Shown: positions 29,726 to 37,616 of the stretch, piece after piece
Position numbering within the stretch: the first letter of the stretch is position 1
Layout: every line of letters begins with the position of its first letter
Assembly (NCBI GenBank): GCA_963697915.1
Contig: OY969103.1
Coordinates: 806,001 to 870,000, forward strand
Direction of reading: 5' to 3'
Length of the DNA stretch: 64,000 nt
Origin: VRUE01 sp963697915
Lineage (GTDB): Bacteria; Actinomycetota; Thermoleophilia; Solirubrobacterales; 70-9
Position numbers and translations under genes: made by a program
The notes under the pieces: model-generated
Database searches by the model: none
Told to the model about the DNA's origin: nothing
The model's input: the letters and a program-made list of their open reading frames with translations, nothing else

Positions 29726-29875
29726 CTAACGCCCAGCCTGGCGCTCCGGTAGACCACGAAAGCCATCACCCAGAATCTCGGTCGGCGTCGTCGCCAGCCG
29801 CACCGCGCCGATCACCATCGACGCGACAAGGCAGACGATCAGAATCACCATTCCCACTTTCCACAGAGTCGGCAC
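29726..29875 (-). CDS. Possible 49-residue small membrane protein
   Basis: GTG 29875 opens 49 codons starting VPTLWKVGMVILIVCLVASM and ending FRGLPERQAGR; ATG 29851 would give 41. One clear membrane helix (MVILIVCLVASMVIGAV) is followed by a short polar tail. The start is a few bases past the divergent MBL gene start region, with 36 bp between the two starts. The stop lies 9 bp before the Usp ATG, so it could be cotranscribed with Usp. Its reality rests only on frame, hydrophobic pattern and position. Confidence 0.5.
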   Translation of the reverse strand: MPTLWKVGMVILIVCLVASMVIGAVRLATTPTEILGDGFRGLPERQAGR

Positions 29876-29911
29876 GGGGACGAACCCTAATCACACGGAT
29901 ACGCTTTGCTC

Positions 29912-30619
29912 ATGGAGCGGGTTGCCGACGGGGTGTGGCTCCTGCAGGGGGACCTGCGGAAGTCGATGAACGTCTACTTCATCGAGGACGGCGACGGGGT
30001 CGTCCAGTTCGACGCCGGCACCAAGGCGATGACGCGGAAGGTGCGCGAGGCGGCAGAGAGGCTGGGCGGGCTGAAGCGGGTGGTGCTCGGCCACGCCCAC
30101 GCCGACCACCGCGGCACTGCCCCTTATGTGGGGGTGCCGGTCCACTGCCATGTCGACGCGGTGGCCGAGGCGGAAGACGAGGCCTCGATCACCCCTTATA
30201 TGGACCTCTCACAGCTGCCGGCGCTGGCGCGCTGGATCTTCAAGTTCCAGATGCCGCGCTGGGACGGCGGCGCTGTAAAGATCGACGACACCCTCGTCGA
30301 GGGCGACGAGGTGGCCGGCTTCCGCGTCGTCCTCCTCCCCGGCCATGCGCCAGGACTGATCGCTTTGTGGCGCGAGAGCGACCGGGTGGCGCTGGTCAGC
30401 GACGTGATCTACCTCGCCGACTCGGCCCGGCTGCGCCCGCTGCCCGAGGGCGAGGCGAGCGTCCCCAACCCGGCCTGGAACATGGACCACGCGCAGGCGA
30501 AGGAGTCGGTGCGCAAGCTGGCGGCGCTCGATCCCGCCGTGGTCTGCCCCGGCCACCTGCACCCACTGCGCGGGGAGAGCCTGCGGGCGACGCTCGAGCG
30601 GGCCGCCGAGCAGTACTGA
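29912..30619 (+). CDS. Metallo-beta-lactamase fold hydrolase
   Basis: The 235-residue protein (ATG 29912) reads MERVADGVWLLQGDLRKSMN and NVYFIEDGDGVVQFDAGTKA, the usual MBL opening. The metal site is HAHADH (near 67-72, HxHxDH), with the third His in LLPGHAPGLIALW and an Asp in VALVSDVIYLAD, and the last His in VVCPGHLHPL. These are complete for a two-metal hydrolase of the glyoxalase II-like group. Substrates range from thioesters to lactones and are not predictable here. A TTG 6 bp upstream is in frame but less likely. Confidence 0.85.
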   Translation: MERVADGVWLLQGDLRKSMNVYFIEDGDGVVQFDAGTKAMTRKVREAAERLGGLKRVVLGHAHADHRGTAPYVGVPVHCHVDAVAEAEDEASITPYMDLSQLPALARWIFKFQMPRWDGGAVKIDDTLVEGDEVAGFRVVLLPGHAPGLIALWRESDRVALVSDVIYLADSARLRPLPEGEASVPNPAWNMDHAQAKESVRKLAALDPAVVCPGHLHPLRGESLRATLERAAEQY

Positions 30620-30673
30620 GCCTCGCCCGCACCGGGGGCCCGCGGCTGGCATATAGGTAGGTTGCCCTCTCTG

Positions 30674-33121
30674 ATGATCGGGACCTACGCTTCGGCGGCG
30701 CTGATCTGCGGCGCCTCGCTGCTCGTCGGGCGCGCCCTGCTCCTCCTCGGGGGGCGCAGCGAGTGGTCATGGCTGACGCCTGCAGCCGGCTTCGGCGCCC
30801 TGGTCGCGGTCAGCGGCGTCCTCGCTCGAGCGCCCGGCCATGGGACCTCGGCGACGCTCGGCGTCGTGCTGCTGGTGGTCGCCGCCGCAGCGGTCGTCTT
30901 CCTCGCCGCCGGTGGGCCTAAGACGTCGGATATAGCCGCGCCCGAGGCCCATCGGCCCTGGCAGGCGGTGCGGCGGGGGCTGCCGGTGGTGCTGGCGGTC
31001 GCGGTCGTGCTCTCGATCCCGTTCCTGGTCAGCGGTCGCTGGGGGCCGCTCGGGGTCGGCTTCAACAACGACCTCGGCCTCCACTTGGCCTGGGCCGAGT
31101 GGCTGCGCAGCGGCTTCGGGCCAGTTCCCGACACGGGCTACCCGCTGGGGCCGCACGGGCTCGCGGTGGCGACGGCGGCGTTCCCCGGGATCGGCCTCGG
31201 CCAGGCCTTCGTCGGTGAGATCTTCGCGATCGGCATCCTCACCGGCCTGACCACGCTCGGCGCCCTGCCCGGGCTCTCACCGGGGCGGCGGCTGCTCGCC
31301 GCCACCCTGGTCGCCGTCTCCTACCTGGGTGCCTCCTTCTTCGCCCAGGGCACCTTCAAGGAGACCGCCGAGGCGCTCTTCGTCCTCGCCGTCGCCGTCG
31401 GCCTGCGCGAGCTCGACGTGCGGCGCCGGGACGTGCCGGTGGAGAGGGGTCCATATTGGCCCTCCAGCACCGGCGCGTGGGTGCGATTCGCGCTGCCCTG
31501 GCTGGCGATCGCCGGCGGCGTCTTCTTCGCCTACAGCTTCGCCGGGCTCGCCTGGCCGATCGCGATCGTCGTGCTCTGGAGCCTGACGCTGCCCGCCGTG
31601 CGGGCGGCGCTGGCGCCGCGCTCGCTGCTGCGCTTCCTGCTGCGGCCGCTGACCCTGGTGACGATCGTCGTGCTCGCGGCGGCGGGCGTGGCGGCGACCG
31701 TCGTCGGCCCCTTCGGCTTCGTCGACAGCTTCAGCAAAGTCGCCGCGACCAACACCTACGGGCCGGTCTCGCCGCTGGAGGCGCTCGGCGTCTGGCCGAC
31801 CTCCGACTACCGCCTCGACGCGCCGGGGGGCGCCCACCTGACCGGGGTCGCGGGCGCGCTCGGCATCGTCGCCCTGCTCGTCGGCCTGATCTGGTGGGTG
31901 CGGCGCCGCGACCTCGCGATCCCGATCGCGCTGGCAGCCTGCGCCCTGCTCTACCTCGCCGCCCTGCCGACCAGCGGCGACTACTCGCGAGCGAAGGCGC
32001 TGATGATCGCCGCGCCGCTGGCGATGCTCGTCGCGATCCGGCCGCTCCTCGCTGAGTTCCCCTCGCGCCGGCGCCGACGGGCCTCAAACGCGTCCATATC
32101 CGACGCTTCAGGCCCACCGGCGGGGATTGTGCGCGTCGGCTGGACGGCGCTCGCGGTCCTCTTCATCGGCGGTGCCGCCTACTCGAGCTTCCTCGCTCTG
32201 CGCGAGGCGCCGGTCGGGCCGCCCGGCCACGGCGCCGAGCTGCGCTCCTTCCTGCCGATCGTCCACGGCCAGCCGGTCCTCTACGCCGGTCAGGACCGCT
32301 ACGCCGCCCACGCACTGCTCGGCGCCGACACCTACGTGCCCCTGGTCGAGTTCCCCGACCCCGAAGTCGAGGAGAACCCGGAGAAGCCCTTCGACACCGG
32401 CGACGCCTACAGCCCGATCGACTTCGACTCCTTCTCACGCGGGACGCTCGACCGCTTCCCCTATGTGATCACCGGCCGCGCCGCCTGGAACAGCAAGGCG
32501 CCGGCCAACTTCCGGCGCGTCGCCGCGACCCCCTCCTTCCTGCTCTGGGAGCGAAAGGGCGAGACGCCCGAGGACCGTCACGTGTTGCTCGAGGGGACCG
32601 ACGCGGGCGCCTCCGCCGGCTGCGCCGCGCCGGAGATCCAGATCCTGCTCGACAACCCCGGCCGCGCCGCGCTCTTCCCCGACGTCACGATCGGGCCCAA
32701 GGTGGGTTGGAGCCGCGGCGGACAGCTGCGCAACGGCGAGCGCACCGCGCAGGCGCTCGAGCTGCCGGCGGGGCACTGGCACCTCTCGCTGCAGTACTTC
32801 TCCCCCTTCGACCTGACGCTGAGCGCCCCCGGCTTCCGCCAAGAGCTGGTGGCGGCGCTGGACGGCCAGCGCCCCAACACGATCAGCCTCGCCAACAACG
32901 GCCAGTTTTGGCCAGCCGGCACCTACACCAGCCGCGGCGGCCGGATCCCCTTCACGGTCGAGGCGGCCGAGCCGAGCTTCCTGCAACGCCTCAGCGGCTA
33001 CGACGGCGTCGCCTACGTCGGCAACCTCGTCGCCGTGCGCGCCGGCCCCCGCGAGACGGTCCAGTTGGGCGCGGCCTGCGACCGCTGGATCGACTGGTTC
33101 GAGTCGCCGGCGGCTCCCTGA
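30674..33121 (+). CDS. Large polytopic membrane protein with extracytoplasmic C-terminal domain
   Basis: From ATG 30674 the protein has 815 residues (a TTG at 30662 would add four). About twelve membrane helices fill residues 1-470, for example LVAVSGVLARA, LGVVLLVVAAAAVVFLAAG and LTLVTIVVLAAAGVAATVVG, with an extracytoplasmic loop FNNDLGLHLAWAEWLRSGFG that recalls GT-C glycosyltransferases, though no clear DxD is seen. Residues about 500-815 form a soluble beta-rich domain with three Cys. Three palindromic repeat elements lie in its coding sequence (30906, 31435, 32073), all read in frame. It might be a GT-C enzyme in wall polysaccharide assembly; this is inference. Confidence 0.65.
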   Translation: MIGTYASAALICGASLLVGRALLLLGGRSEWSWLTPAAGFGALVAVSGVLARAPGHGTSATLGVVLLVVAAAAVVFLAAGGPKTSDIAAPEAHRPWQAVRRGLPVVLAVAVVLSIPFLVSGRWGPLGVGFNNDLGLHLAWAEWLRSGFGPVPDTGYPLGPHGLAVATAAFPGIGLGQAFVGEIFAIGILTGLTTLGALPGLSPGRRLLAATLVAVSYLGASFFAQGTFKETAEALFVLAVAVGLRELDVRRRDVPVERGPYWPSSTGAWVRFALPWLAIAGGVFFAYSFAGLAWPIAIVVLWSLTLPAVRAALAPRSLLRFLLRPLTLVTIVVLAAAGVAATVVGPFGFVDSFSKVAATNTYGPVSPLEALGVWPTSDYRLDAPGGAHLTGVAGALGIVALLVGLIWWVRRRDLAIPIALAACALLYLAALPTSGDYSRAKALMIAAPLAMLVAIRPLLAEFPSRRRRRASNASISDASGPPAGIVRVGWTALAVLFIGGAAYSSFLALREAPVGPPGHGAELRSFLPIVHGQPVLYAGQDRYAAHALLGADTYVPLVEFPDPEVEENPEKPFDTGDAYSPIDFDSFSRGTLDRFPYVITGRAAWNSKAPANFRRVAATPSFLLWERKGETPEDRHVLLEGTDAGASAGCAAPEIQILLDNPGRAALFPDVTIGPKVGWSRGGQLRNGERTAQALELPAGHWHLSLQYFSPFDLTLSAPGFRQELVAALDGQRPNTISLANNGQFWPAGTYTSRGGRIPFTVEAAEPSFLQRLSGYDGVAYVGNLVAVRAGPRETVQLGAACDRWIDWFESPAAP
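30906..30956 (+). repeat. 51-bp intragenic palindromic repeat, copy B
   Basis: This copy is in inverted orientation to copies A and C. Its reverse complement starts GCCGATGGGCCTCGGGCGCG and keeps the CTATATCCGACG centre. It is translated as GGPKTSDIAAPEAHR, close to DGPKTTDIDALEARR encoded by copy A. Confidence 0.8.
31435..31474. repeat. 40-bp intragenic palindrome
   Basis: Outer arms GCCGGTG and CACCGGC (7 bp, perfect) and inner AGGGG/CCCT sequences surround TCCATATTGG. Like the 51-bp family it has an A/T centre and lies in frame in the membrane protein gene, but its sequence differs. Confidence 0.5.
32073..32123 (-). repeat. 51-bp intragenic palindromic repeat, copy C
   Basis: Arms GCCGACGGGCCT and AGGCCCACCGGC (10 of 12 paired, the rest G-T) flank CGCGTCCATATCCGACG. 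It is in the same orientation as copy A, from which it differs at 9 of 51 positions. In this gene it encodes a cytoplasmic or linker segment (ASNASISDASGPPAG). Confidence 0.8.
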
Positions 33122-33198
33122 GCCGACCGGGCTTCGACCCGAATTCAAAAAAACCACCTCTGTTTAGTTGAACGACGACGTCCTTCCGTCCGTCCACT

Positions 33199-33226
33199 TT
33201 GCGCGACGACGGAGCCGCTGTATATG
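33199..33226 (+). promoter_or_regulatory. Sigma-70 type promoter for the ArsR gene at 33250
   Basis: TTGCGC (33199-33204), a 16-bp spacer and TATATG (33221-33226) form a plausible promoter. A start of transcription near 33233 gives a short leader with AGAGGGA before GTG 33250. This argues against the earlier TTG start, which would be the -35 box itself. Confidence 0.5.
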
Positions 33227-33249
33227 GTCAGGCACAGAGGGATAAACGC

Positions 33250-33627
33250 GTGAGTTTTCAAGGGAGTTCAAACCAGTTCGAGTCAAGCCGGTCGGACCTC
33301 AGCGTCCCGACCGTCGCTGTTCACAATTCCCTGTCGGGAGAGCAGGCCCGCTCGATCTGGCTGGTCGGGATCGCCGACCCGGTCCGCCTGCACATCCTCT
33401 GCGTCCTCAGTGAAGTCGCCGACGCAACTGCGGCGGACCTCGCGGCGGCGGCCCAGGCAAGCCCGCAGACGCTGCGTCGCCATCTGGAAGCGCTGGTCAG
33501 CCTCAGAGTGATCGTCGAACAGCCGGGTGAAAGCGACGGGGAGACACCGGGTCGGCCCGCCGCCCGCTTCAGCCTCTCGGCTGAGGTGCGGGAGAGCGTT
33601 CGCTCCGCGCTCGGCATCGCTCACTGA
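33250..33627 (+). CDS. ArsR-like winged-helix regulator
   Basis: From GTG 33250 the protein has 125 residues. After a Ser-rich head comes the wHTH (about 35-100): IWLVGIADPVRLHILCVLSE, ATAADLAAAAQASPQTLRRH, LEALVSLRVIVEQPGESDGE, then PAARFSLSAEVRESV. The RRHLEAL recognition helix fits ArsR/HxlR-like proteins. The effector is not evident and no metal-binding Cys pattern is present. The 3' end overlaps the end of the convergent double TetR gene by 59 bp, an unusually long antisense overlap. Confidence 0.78.
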   Translation: MSFQGSSNQFESSRSDLSVPTVAVHNSLSGEQARSIWLVGIADPVRLHILCVLSEVADATAADLAAAAQASPQTLRRHLEALVSLRVIVEQPGESDGETPGRPAARFSLSAEVRESVRSALGIAH

Positions 33628-34900
33628 CCAGGCGCATCGCCATCGCCGGCCCGACGAAGGGCGCGAGCGCGACGTAGACCAACTGCGGCAGGACCTCGAG
33701 CATCCGTTCCGATTCGCCGGTGAGAACCTGGCGGCGCATCACCTCCAGAATCGCCCCCCCGATCGCCTCCGAGCAGAGTCGCGGCAGGGCCGCCGCCTCG
33801 GGGCGCTCGCGGTAGCCGTCCTCGAGAAACAGCGTGTACGCCATGCGGTTGTCGAACGAGCGCCGAATCGCGGCGGCGCCGGCGGCGTAGCTCTCGACCA
33901 GGTCGACGTAGACGAGGTCGGGCTGGCCCGCTACGTAGGTGATCAGCGCCTCGAGGCCGTTCCAGACCCGGTCCGGCCAGGTGTCGCCGACGAAGAAGGC
34001 GCCGGCGGCGTTGGCGACGCTCTCCTGCAACCCCATTTCCTGAGTGGCGAGGAAGGCCTCCTCCTTGTTGCGGAAGAGCTCGTAGAACACCTCTCGAGTG
34101 ACGGCTGCGGCGGCGACCAGGTCGGCCACCGAGGTGTCCGCGTAGCCCTTCTCGCGGGAGAGGCGGGCGACGGCGCGCAGGATGCGGTCGCGATGCTCGG
34201 CCGCCACCTCGCCGGCCGGCAGCGCCCCGCGCCCGCGTGGCAGCTTCTCCGGCGAGCGCCGCTCCGGCGGCGGCGGGTTCACGCCGGCCTGACGGGCGAG
34301 CTCGGCCCAATCGAGGCCCCCTGGGGGCGACTCCCCGGCGGCAGCGCGGTAGGAGTCGATCCAGGCAAGCAGGTCGTCCAACAACTGCGAGATGCGGCCG
34401 GTCTCGCCACGGAAGATGCGGATCATGGCGACGTTGCCGACGCCGGCGACGGCCGGTCGCGCGGGGATCTGACACTGTCCCGGACCGTCGGCGTCGTCGA
34501 GGCGCGGCGCGGCCGCCCGCTCGACCTTGTCTATCAACCGCGCGTGCTCGGCCCGCACCGTGGGCCCACCGGCCAACCCCTCGATCAGGACGACCCGCGC
34601 GGCCGCCGGGTGCGCCTCGGTCCCGGCGAGCAGGGCGGCGACCGCCTCGCGCCGCCAGGTGGCGGGGTCGGCATGGCGCTCGAGTCCCTCCAGCTCCTCC
34701 TCCAGCCCCTGCGCGAGCTGGCGGTAGGCGGCGAGGAAGCACTCCTCGCGGTCGGCGAAGTGCGCGTAGAAGGTCGCCCGCGAGACTCCGGCCTGCTCGA
34801 TCACCCGGGCGACACTGGCACCGGCGTAGCCGCGCCGGCCCATGACCGCGATCATCGCCTCGATCAGGCGCTCTCGCGGGGCGCTCTTCGTGTCGCTCAT
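33569..34900 (-). CDS. Tandem (double) TetR family regulator
   Basis: From ATG 34900 the protein has 443 residues and contains two complete TetR modules. The first HTH (about 10-60) reads RERLIEAMIAVMGRRGYAGA and VARVIEQAGVSRATFYAHFA, followed by a ligand domain. The second HTH (about 238-290) reads HRDRILRAVARLSREKGYAD and VADLVAAAAVTREVFYELFR, followed by another helical domain ending near 425. A Pro/Arg-rich linker (NPPPPERRSPEKLPRGRG) joins them. Most TetR proteins are single-module dimers of about 200 residues; this one could act as an intramolecular pseudo-dimer. The effector and target are unknown. Confidence 0.85.
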   Translation of the reverse strand: MSDTKSAPRERLIEAMIAVMGRRGYAGASVARVIEQAGVSRATFYAHFADREECFLAAYRQLAQGLEEELEGLERHADPATWRREAVAALLAGTEAHPAAARVVLIEGLAGGPTVRAEHARLIDKVERAAAPRLDDADGPGQCQIPARPAVAGVGNVAMIRIFRGETGRISQLLDDLLAWIDSYRAAAGESPPGGLDWAELARQAGVNPPPPERRSPEKLPRGRGALPAGEVAAEHRDRILRAVARLSREKGYADTSVADLVAAAAVTREVFYELFRNKEEAFLATQEMGLQESVANAAGAFFVGDTWPDRVWNGLEALITYVAGQPDLVYVDLVESYAAGAAAIRRSFDNRMAYTLFLEDGYRERPEAAALPRLCSEAIGGAILEVMRRQVLTGESERMLEVLPQLVYVALAPFVGPAMAMRLVSERCRARSERSPAPQPRG

Positions 34901-34938
34901 GCGGCGACACGGTAACCCAGGGGCAACCTCATCAGCCC

Positions 34939-34973
34939 GGACCCGGTGCGGGGTTCTTCGCCGCACCGGGTCC
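34939..34973 (-). terminator. Strong hairpin after the FG-GAP fragment
   Basis: GGACCCGGTGCGG (34939-34951) and CCGCACCGGGTCC (34961-34973) pair over 13 bp without mismatch, with loop GGTTCTTCG. It begins 21 bp past the minus-strand stop at 34994 and also lies just upstream of the double TetR start. Confidence 0.75.
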
Positions 34974-34993
34974 AGTCGTTCGGGCCTAGCGGA

Positions 34994-35335
34994 TCAGAAA
35001 GCCCCTTGCACGACGTCGAACACCTGCATGCCGAATCCGAGCGACTCCCTGAAGCCCGTAATCCAGCTGCCGGCGCCATTCCCTCGGTACATCCAGAGGG
35101 TGCCGTTGGGTTCCCGGGCGAGCAGATCGCCCTTCGCGTCGCCGGTGAAATCACTGACGCTCAGGATCTTGTCGTATACCCCCATCCCGGACCCGATGTT
35201 TTTGCCAGTGCCGCCTTTCCACCAGCCGGCCCCGTCGCCTTCGTACAACCAGAGCGTGCCGTCCGGCTTGCGGCCGATCAGGTCGGTTTTACCGTCGCCG
35301 GTGAAATCTCCCGGGGAAAGAATCAGATTGAACAT
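34994..35335 (-). CDS. FG-GAP/VCBS repeat protein, probably 5'-truncated remnant
   Basis: The 113-residue frame from ATG 35335 contains two FG-GAP repeats: ILSPGDFTGDGKTDLIGRKP with GTLWLYEGDGAGWW, and ILSVSDFTGDAKGDLLAREP with GTLWMYRGNGAGSW. Ca-binding DxTGDxxxD loops are intact. No signal peptide is present, yet such proteins are normally exported. The frame stays open for about 27 codons upstream with protein-like sequence (VRLPWYARARVSKEWLGQGW) but no start codon until a stop, so the gene has likely lost its 5' part. It could be a piece of a larger surface protein from the neighbouring island. Confidence 0.6.
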   Translation of the reverse strand: MFNLILSPGDFTGDGKTDLIGRKPDGTLWLYEGDGAGWWKGGTGKNIGSGMGVYDKILSVSDFTGDAKGDLLAREPNGTLWMYRGNGAGSWITGFRESLGFGMQVFDVVQGAF

Positions 35336-35430
35336 ATCCCAACCCTGACCGAGCCACTCCTTGCTAACTCGGGCGCGCGCGTACCACGGCAGCCGAACCG
35401 TTACCTCAACCGTGTGCTACCGGGTGACTA

Positions 35431-36360
35431 CTAGGAGGTCGCCTTGGCGGCGAGGCGCTCGGGCGTCGGCCGCACCACGTCCCAGACGAGGCCGGTCTTC
35501 TCGAGGCCGTCGATCACGATCGCCGAGACGTCGACCTGCCAGCGGCCGAGGCCGTGGACGGCGGAGGTGGGGAAGGCATGGTGGTTGTTGTGCCAGGCCT
35601 CGCCGAGGGTAGGGATCGCGATCAGCGCCAGGTTGCGCGACTCGTCGGTCGTCTCGTAGTCGCGGTTGCCGAAGACGTGGCAGAGCGAGTTGATGCTGTA
35701 GGTGAAGTGGTGCAGGACGAAGACCCGGACCAGGCCGCCCCAGAGCAGGCCGGTGAGGGCGGCGAAGATGGTGCCGCCGATCACCCAGCCGAGCGCAAAG
35801 GGGATCAGCAGGCCGAGGATCGCCCAGTACAGGAAGGTGCGGTCGACCCAGCTGATGATCGGGTCGTCGAGCAGGTCCGGCGCGAAGCGTTCCTTGTTGC
35901 CGCGCTGGGTGTGGATGAAGAGCCAGCCCACGTGAGCGTGGAAGAGGCCACGCATGGCGCCGCTCCAGCCGTGGCCATGGTCGACGTGAGGGCTGTGCGG
36001 GTCGCCCTCTTCGTCGGAGAAAGCGTGGTGCTTGCGGTGGTCCGCGACCCAGGAGATCACCGGGCCCTCGATCGCGGCCGAGCCGAGGATCGCCAGCAGG
36101 CCGTGCAGCCAGGGCTTCGCCTTGAAGCTGCGGTGGGTGAGGTGGCGATGGAAGCCGACCGTGATCCCGAGCCCGGTCAGCACGTACAGCCCAACGAAGA
36201 GGAAGACGTCGCTCCAGTGCAGAGCGCTGCCCCAAACCTGCCAACCGGCGAGGCCGATCGCGATGAACGGGATCAGCGTGACGAGGCCGGTGATGATCCG
36301 GTCGCGAGTCTCGTTCGCGACCGGCTGGATGTCCGAGGGGAGTGGACCGGCACCTGCCAT
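35431..36360 (-). CDS. Acyl-CoA (stearoyl-CoA delta9-type) fatty acid desaturase
   Basis: From ATG 36360 the 309-residue integral membrane enzyme has four helices and all three His boxes of front-end-independent delta9 desaturases: FHRHLTHRSF (HxxxxH, near 69-74), DHRKHHAFSDEEGDPHSPHV (HxxHH, near 106-110) and EAWHNNHHAFPTSA (HxxHH, near 246-250). The di-iron centre inserts a double bond in acyl-CoA or lipid acyl chains with O2. The gene is divergent from the CFA-type synthase, whose substrate is an unsaturated acyl chain, so the pair may modify the same lipids, with 25 bp between starts. Confidence 0.9.
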   Translation of the reverse strand: MAGAGPLPSDIQPVANETRDRIITGLVTLIPFIAIGLAGWQVWGSALHWSDVFLFVGLYVLTGLGITVGFHRHLTHRSFKAKPWLHGLLAILGSAAIEGPVISWVADHRKHHAFSDEEGDPHSPHVDHGHGWSGAMRGLFHAHVGWLFIHTQRGNKERFAPDLLDDPIISWVDRTFLYWAILGLLIPFALGWVIGGTIFAALTGLLWGGLVRVFVLHHFTYSINSLCHVFGNRDYETTDESRNLALIAIPTLGEAWHNNHHAFPTSAVHGLGRWQVDVSAIVIDGLEKTGLVWDVVRPTPERLAAKATS

Positions 36361-36385
36361 GAACCAGGCATCATATGCTGAGCCG

Positions 36386-37597
36386 ATGCCGTTCGCCAGC
36401 ACTGCGAGACTGCGGCGAGAGATCGAGGGTCGCATCCCCGAGCGACCCTTCGCGGTCGAGCTCTGGGACGGGTCGAGGCTTCCCGCCACTGACGGCGACG
36501 GTCCGACCTTCTACGTGCGCTCGCCGCAGGCGGCCGCCCACGTCCTGCGGGCCCCGGGTCAGCTGGGGCTGGGGCGCGCCTACGTCAGCGGCGCGATCGA
36601 GGTCGACGACATGGACGCCGTGATCGAGCTGCTCGACACCTGGCAGCCGCCGGCGCTGGACCGCGGCGACATGGCGGCGCTGCTGCTGGGTGCGGTGCGG
36701 GCGGCAGGGCTGACGCGGCCGCCGCGCCGGCCGGACGCCGAGCTCGTGCTCAGCGGCCGGCGCCACAGCAAGGAGCGCGACGCGAAGGCGGTGCGCCACC
36801 ACTACGACGTCTCCAACGAGTTCTTCGCCCTCTTCCTCGACGACTCGATGACCTACAGCTGCGCCTTCTGGGCCGAGGGGGCGAAAACGCTGAAGCGGGC
36901 ACAGGAAGCGAAGCTCGACACGGTCGCGCACAAGCTGGCCCTGCGGGAGGGTGGCCGGGTGCTCGACGTCGGCTGCGGCTGGGGCGCCTTCCCGCTGCGC
37001 GCGGCGACCAAGTACGGGGCCAGCGTCGTCGGCATCACCCTCTCGCCGCCCCAGGCCGAGGAGGCGCGGCGGCGAGCCGAGGCGGCCGGCGTCGCCGACC
37101 GGGTCGAGATCCGCGTCATGGACTACCGCGACCTGGCGGCGAGCGGCGAGCGCTTCGACGCGATCGCCTCGATCGGCATGGTCGAGCACGTCGGCGAGGA
37201 GCAGATCGACGTCTACGCGCGGACCCTTGCCGGCCTGCTCGAGCCCGGTGGCCGCCTGCTCAATCACGGCATTGCCCGTCTGCGCCACACGGACCCCGAC
37301 GCCGGGGCGTTCTCGGAGCGCTACGTCTTCCCCGACGGCGAACCGCTGCACCTCTCGCGAGTCCTGCTGGCGCTGGAACGGGCGGGCTTCATCACCCGCC
37401 ACGTCTCCGAGCACGGCGCCGACTACGCCGAGACCCTGCGCCACTGGGCCCGCCGCCTCGACGAGAACCTCGACGAGGCGATCAGGCTCGCCGGCCCCGA
37501 ACGGGTCCGGGTCTGGCGCCTCTACCTAAGGGCTGCGCGGAACGGGTTCGAGAACGGGTTCTTGAGCATCTATCAGGCGCGCTGCGAGCGGGCGTAG
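36386..37597 (+). CDS. Cyclopropane-fatty-acyl-phospholipid synthase family methyltransferase
   Basis: From ATG 36386 the protein has 403 residues. It reads KAVRHHYDVSNEFFALFLDD, MTYSCAFWAEGAKTLKRAQE, then the SAM-binding GGRVLDVGCGWGAFPLRAAT (near 188-207), IASIGMVEHVGEEQIDVYAR and YVFPDGEPLHLSRVLLALER. This order is that of CFA synthases, which transfer a methylene or methyl from S-adenosylmethionine to cis double bonds of membrane lipid chains. It might alternatively make methyl-branched chains, as in some actinobacteria. It is divergent from the desaturase gene and convergent with the FG-GAP gene, 19 bp away. Confidence 0.9.
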   Translation: MPFASTARLRREIEGRIPERPFAVELWDGSRLPATDGDGPTFYVRSPQAAAHVLRAPGQLGLGRAYVSGAIEVDDMDAVIELLDTWQPPALDRGDMAALLLGAVRAAGLTRPPRRPDAELVLSGRRHSKERDAKAVRHHYDVSNEFFALFLDDSMTYSCAFWAEGAKTLKRAQEAKLDTVAHKLALREGGRVLDVGCGWGAFPLRAATKYGASVVGITLSPPQAEEARRRAEAAGVADRVEIRVMDYRDLAASGERFDAIASIGMVEHVGEEQIDVYARTLAGLLEPGGRLLNHGIARLRHTDPDAGAFSERYVFPDGEPLHLSRVLLALERAGFITRHVSEHGADYAETLRHWARRLDENLDEAIRLAGPERVRVWRLYLRAARNGFENGFLSIYQARCERA

Positions 37598-37616
37598 CCG
37601 GCAGGCGCTCCGCGCC

